Below are positions 42,371-45,579 of a stretch of 45,579 nt of DNA, piece after piece. The stretch covers positions 1 to 45,579 of the forward strand of contig JBBDST010000015.1 of assembly GCA_040904765.1 (NCBI GenBank), in the 5' to 3' direction. This DNA comes from JBBDST01 sp040904765 (GTDB lineage: Bacteria; Actinomycetota; Nitriliruptoria; Nitriliruptorales; Nitriliruptoraceae). The position numbers and the translations under genes were made by a program. The stretch's first letter is position 1, and every line of letters starts with the position of its first letter. Below the pieces are notes generated by a model that had not been told where the DNA came from, made no database searches, and saw only the letters and a list, made by a program, of their open reading frames with translations.

Positions 42371-43492
42371 ATGCGCGGACGCTGGACTTGGACGCTGGCC
42401 GTGATGCTGCTCAGCAGCGGGGCATTGCTAGCAATGTCTCCACCCGCCGAGGCGCACACCCGCACGGAGGAGACCACCAACATCCTGAGCCGCATCACCT
42501 CGGCACCACTGCCGGCCGGTGTCGAGGTGACTGTCCACACCGGCGGACTGCTCATCGAGGTGGAGAACAGGACGGATACAACGCTGACCGTCTACGGCTA
42601 CGGGGGTGAGCCGTACCTGCGGATCGGGCCGAGTGGTGTCGAACACAACCGTCGTTCACCGGCGACCTACCTGAATGCGTCGCGGTACGGAGATGTGGCG
42701 ATGCCGCGGGATGTCGACGCTGACGCGGCGCCCGAGTGGGTTCACATCGACGACGAACCGCGCTACCTGTGGCACGATCACCGGACACACTGGATGTCGA
42801 CCACACCGCCCCCGTTCGTCGATGCCGGACCGATTCGGCACATCCTGATGCGCACTGAACTCGTCGGGACGATCGGCACGGCGGGATTGGACCAGGGCAG
42901 TTTCCAGTCGTGGGTGCTCCCGCTTGGTTACGGGGAGGACAGGATCGAGGTCGCCGGCGAGCTCGTATGGGTGGACCCGCCCTCTGGCGTTTTGTGGCTG
43001 TTGCTGGCCGCCGCCGGAGTGGCCCCAGCGCTATTGGGGTGGCGCCGCAGGGACCTCCGCGCACTCGTACGTCCGGCAGCGCTGGTGGTCTTAGCGGTGG
43101 CGGTGGTGAACGGGATCCACCTCGTAGATGATCTCGTCGCATGGCCGGGCGATCCACTCGATGAAGCCTTTGGGCTGCTCCACACCACGATCTTCCTCGT
43201 GGGCGGTATCGGCGGATCGGTCTGGGCCCTGACGGTCACCACCGGACGCGTGTTGGCACTCGGTATTGGATCGGCATCCGTGCTCTACCACCAGGGCCTC
43301 GTGCACCTCCCGCTGCTCTATGCGTCGCAGTTCCCCACCGTCTGGCCCGACAATCTGGTGCGGTTCACTATCGCCCTCGGTCTCTTGCAGGCGATCCCGG
43401 TGGCACTGACCGTTCTACGGGCACGCTCGGAACGCGGATTCGGCGATGTCGCACGTGAACCGACCCTCGTTGCGGTTACGCCCCAAGATTGA
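42371..43492 (+). CDS. secreted-domain membrane protein of unknown function
   Basis: A 373-residue protein with a signal peptide ending AEA-H near residue 28, an external domain of about 170 residues, and four or five membrane helices at the C-terminus. The external part has VYGYGGEPYLRIGPSGV, then RSPATYLN and LWHDHRTHWM, the last rich in His and likely to bind metal. I recall similar unnamed proteins in Actinobacteria near copper and respiratory genes, but no function. It follows ctaB by four bases, so it belongs to the reductase operon and may help copper delivery or electron transfer (inference). Confidence 0.8.
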   Translation: MRGRWTWTLAVMLLSSGALLAMSPPAEAHTRTEETTNILSRITSAPLPAGVEVTVHTGGLLIEVENRTDTTLTVYGYGGEPYLRIGPSGVEHNRRSPATYLNASRYGDVAMPRDVDADAAPEWVHIDDEPRYLWHDHRTHWMSTTPPPFVDAGPIRHILMRTELVGTIGTAGLDQGSFQSWVLPLGYGEDRIEVAGELVWVDPPSGVLWLLLAAAGVAPALLGWRRRDLRALVRPAALVVLAVAVVNGIHLVDDLVAWPGDPLDEAFGLLHTTIFLVGGIGGSVWALTVTTGRVLALGIGSASVLYHQGLVHLPLLYASQFPTVWPDNLVRFTIALGLLQAIPVALTVLRARSERGFGDVAREPTLVAVTPQD

Positions 43493-43689
43493 GGCGACGA
43501 TGGCCCACCGGTCCGCACACCCGCGACGATACGGGACTCCAGGCTCGGTCGTGTCCGACCGCCTGCTGACACTTTTCACCAACTTTGATACTATTAGTAT
43601 ATTACAAAACGTTTACTTATCTACGACACGGACTTGAAGGCTCGGCAGCCGCCGAGCCGGACACGCTCCGCTGAAGGAACGAGCAGACC
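43493..43689 (+). promoter_or_regulatory. AT-rich promoter region with candidate operator
   Basis: The gap holds TAGTATA-N6-AACGTT (43594-43612), matching the element at the ctaA promoter, and the inverted repeat ATACT-N3-AGTAT (43587-43599) overlapping it. TAGTAT could be a -10; no good -35 is seen. A GC-rich hairpin-forming stretch (CGGC...GCCG around 43641-43658) follows in the leader of the cupredoxin gene. Confidence 0.4.
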
Positions 43690-44061
43690 ATGGGAAATAC
43701 ACGGATCGTGGCGATGATCGCTGGAGCAGCCCTTGCACTTACCGGATGCGGCAGTGGTGAGGACGAAGCCTCACCCGCTGACAGTTCCGCCAGTGGTGCC
43801 GTTGAAGTCGAAGCAGGGGATCTTTACTTCGAGCCCGAGTCGCTCTCAGCCAGTGCCGGGGTGATCGAAATCACCCTCGTTAACGCCGGAGCGGTCGAAC
43901 ACGACTTCGTGATCGAGGAGGCGGGAAACACCGAGGTTGTGCTCGCCCAAGCAGGCGAAACCGCGACCGGCTCGATCGAGCTTGAAGCCGGAACCTACAC
44001 CTTCTACTGCAGTATCCCGGGTCACCGCACAACCATGGAAGGCACACTTGAGGTGAGCTAA
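43690..44061 (+). CDS. cupredoxin lipoprotein
   Basis: A 123-residue secreted blue-copper protein. The lipobox LALTGC places the lipidated cysteine at residue 20, followed by a Ser/Asp/Glu-rich linker. Copper ligands are H71 (VEHDF), C107 (FYCSIPGH), H112 and M116. It resembles the second cupredoxin of the island (37252-37629) in fold and ligand spacing but is a separate gene with its own promoter. The ATG has GAAGGA upstream. It probably donates electrons to the CuA subunit. Confidence 0.9.
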   Translation: MGNTRIVAMIAGAALALTGCGSGEDEASPADSSASGAVEVEAGDLYFEPESLSASAGVIEITLVNAGAVEHDFVIEEAGNTEVVLAQAGETATGSIELEAGTYTFYCSIPGHRTTMEGTLEVS

Positions 44062-44146
44062 CCGAAAAAGCACATCGGTTGACGCCACACGGCAAAGGAC
44101 GACCCTTAGCCCAGCCAGACCACCCATCCTTGCGCTGGAGGAGCAC

Positions 44147-45280
44147 ATGACGCCCCTGAGCACTCCGGAGACAGCGGCAAAGGGTGGCAGCCCGAGCCAG
44201 TGGCGTGGTAGGGGACGTCTCCCGCGTTACCGGCTCGTGCTGCTGCTCGGCGGCGGACTAGGGCTGATCCTCGGGATGTACACCGGACTCGCCCGCGCCG
44301 GCGTGTCGCATCGCTTCGTGGCCGCCGATCTGCACGGGGTGTTAATGGTGCTCGGGTTTCTCGGCACTTTGATCGCCCTGGAGCGGGCGGTCGCACTCGG
44401 ACAGGCCTGGGGCTACTTTGGGCCGGGGCTGAGCGGCGCCGCGGTCGTGGTCTTACCGGTGTCGCGAAATCTTGGCGGCCTGCTGCTGGCTGTCGCCGGC
44501 ACGGTCGTGCTGGCGACCTATGTGGCACTGTGGCTACGAGGCAGCCGGGACCTGCATCTGGCAATTATGGCCATCGGGGCGATCGCTTGGATCGCTGCCG
44601 TAGCGGTGTGGATCGCGGGTGCGGGCCCGATCCGCATCACTCCGTTGCTCGCGGCGTTTCTCGTACTCACCATCGTTGGTGAGCGGTTAGAACTTAGTCG
44701 GCTCTCATTGCCGTCGTCCGGCAGCCGACGGAGGTTCCTGCTGGCTGTGGCCATATTCGTCGTAGGTGCCGCGCTCGCTCCCTTCTGGCGTTCGACCGGG
44801 CTAACGCTCGGGGGCATCGGATTGTTGGGCCAGGTCGCCTGGTTGGCCCGATACGATATTGCGCGCCGCACCATCCGCCTTCCGGGCCTACCGCGGTTCG
44901 CGGCCAGCTGCATGCTAGCCGGGTACGTGTGGCTGGCGGTCAGCGGCGTGCTGTGGCTTGCGATGGGGTTCGGCGCGACGGGTCCGCTACTCCACGACGC
45001 GCTGGTGCATGCGCTATTCCTCGGGTTCGTGCTCTCTATGGTCATGGGCCATGCCCCGATCATCATCCCAGCGGTCCTGCGCGTACCCTTACGGTTCGTG
45101 CGCAGCGCCTATCTTCCCCTGGTCCTGCTGCACGTGTCGGTGGCGGTGCGCATCGCTGCCGACCTCGCGGCCTCCACGTCATGGCGGCAGGGCGCACTTC
45201 ACGGCAACGTCGCTACCCTCTTGCTGTTTGTGAGTCTCACGGTAATCACGGTCCGTCGCGCCAGCCGTCTCTCAGATTAG
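44147..45280 (+). CDS. NnrS-like polytopic membrane protein
   Basis: A 377-residue protein with about ten to twelve helices. ADLHGVLMVLGFLGTLIALERAV near residue 63 and HALFLGFVLSMVMGHAPIIIPAVL near residue 285 carry the histidines and glycine pattern of NnrS-related proteins, heme-copper membrane proteins linked to tolerance of NO. An arginine-rich N-terminus faces the cytoplasm. GGAGGA stands before the ATG. It lies 85 bases after the cupredoxin gene in the same direction, with TTGACG at 44079-44084 as a possible weak -35 of its own. Confidence 0.75.
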   Translation: MTPLSTPETAAKGGSPSQWRGRGRLPRYRLVLLLGGGLGLILGMYTGLARAGVSHRFVAADLHGVLMVLGFLGTLIALERAVALGQAWGYFGPGLSGAAVVVLPVSRNLGGLLLAVAGTVVLATYVALWLRGSRDLHLAIMAIGAIAWIAAVAVWIAGAGPIRITPLLAAFLVLTIVGERLELSRLSLPSSGSRRRFLLAVAIFVVGAALAPFWRSTGLTLGGIGLLGQVAWLARYDIARRTIRLPGLPRFAASCMLAGYVWLAVSGVLWLAMGFGATGPLLHDALVHALFLGFVLSMVMGHAPIIIPAVLRVPLRFVRSAYLPLVLLHVSVAVRIAADLAASTSWRQGALHGNVATLLLFVSLTVITVRRASRLSD

Positions 45281-45367
45281 GTAACGGCATGAATCTGCCT
45301 GCATAAAATCTTCCTGGCCTGCGCCCTGGTAATGACCAACGGCGGAACCGTTCGCCATAGGTCGCGG

Positions 45368-45579
45368 CTAAACGGGTTGCCAGGTTCGGAGTGTGGCGGC
45401 CAGCGTGGCCAAGACGATGTCTCGATCGACCTGCTGGGCATGCAATTTGATCTGGCAGGCCAGCCAAGAGGCACACCAAAGCTTAAGTCATCACGGTGAG
45501 CACATAAGCTTCGTCGGTTCGGGCAGGCCGGCTTCACCTTCGATGTCAAGGCGTGGCAGCAGCCGGTCGAGCCAGATGG
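45368..45579 (-). pseudogene. possible degraded reading frame, unrecognised (partial)
   Basis: One minus-strand frame from the right edge reads protein-like to two adjacent TGA codons (45491-45493 and 45488-45490), then continues protein-like in the same frame (LACQIKLHAQQVDRDIV) to a TAG at 45368-45370. The pieces are 28 and 39 codons. I recognise no family. It could be the end of an inactivated gene, a transposon remnant, or chance. The rest of 45281-45579 shows nothing else. Confidence 0.25.

Noticed and set aside
1..45579. CRISPR arrays, insertion sequences, prophage genes
   Set aside because: No regularly spaced repeats, transposase motifs, integrase or phage structural genes were seen on either strand.

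Overview
The window looks like a chromosome segment of an actinobacterium (Actinomycetota; class not resolvable from sequence alone). The left two thirds carry a gene order well known from that phylum: argS-lysA-hom-thrC-thrB, rho, rpmE, prfA-prmC-tsaC, glyA, then the complete F0F1 ATP synthase operon and murA, almost all on the minus strand. MurA has Asp instead of the fosfomycin-reactive Cys, as in mycobacteria, and many starts are GTG with coupled 1- or 4-base overlaps.

Layout. 1-3,050: a partial NAD-binding dehydrogenase, a NUDIX hydrolase, a zinc alcohol dehydrogenase and a CPBP membrane protease. 3,094-11,909: murA and the atp operon (atpZ-I-B-E-F-H-A-G-D-C in transcription order). 12,078-21,599: glyA, tsaC, prmC, prfA, a DUF1385 protein, rpmE, rho and a transaldolase-like aldolase, interrupted by a plus-strand pair (alpha/beta hydrolase, AbrB-type membrane protein). 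21,768-29,859: thrB, thrC, hom, a GNAT protein, lysA and argS, plus a divergent DedA-like gene. 30,010-30,084: tRNA-Arg(CCG).

Right after the tRNA the character changes. After about 500 bases without a convincing gene, 30.6-45.3 kb is visibly richer in G+C and holds a different gene set, read here as a nitric-oxide/respiration island. It contains an Rrf2 (NsrR/IscR-type) regulator with three cysteines, a second HTH regulator with C-terminal cysteines, a hemerythrin-DUF2249 fusion, two NnrS-/oxidase-like polytopic membrane proteins, two blue-copper lipoproteins, a protoporphyrinogen/coproporphyrinogen oxidase, a radical SAM/SPASM heme-type maturase, heme A synthase, heme O synthase, and a two-subunit heme-copper enzyme with a CuA subunit. 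The catalytic subunit keeps all six metal-binding histidines but lacks the active-site tyrosine of oxygen reductases (His-Gly-Ala-Gln-Gln in place of His-Pro-Glu-Val-Tyr). With the NO-type regulators this suggests a non-canonical CuA-containing NO reductase, possibly using heme a. A 50-residue single-helix protein is coupled between ctaA and the CuA subunit.

How the parts may work together (inference): the Rrf2 protein could sense NO through an Fe-S cluster and control AT-rich promoters sharing a TAGT(A/G)TA-N6-AACGTT pattern; cupredoxins would feed electrons to the CuA site; CtaB/CtaA and the CgoX/radical SAM operon would supply the hemes. No nitrite reductase or N2O reductase is present here, so the cluster looks like NO reduction/detoxification or one part of a split denitrification pathway. 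The last 300 bases carry only a possible degraded reading frame.
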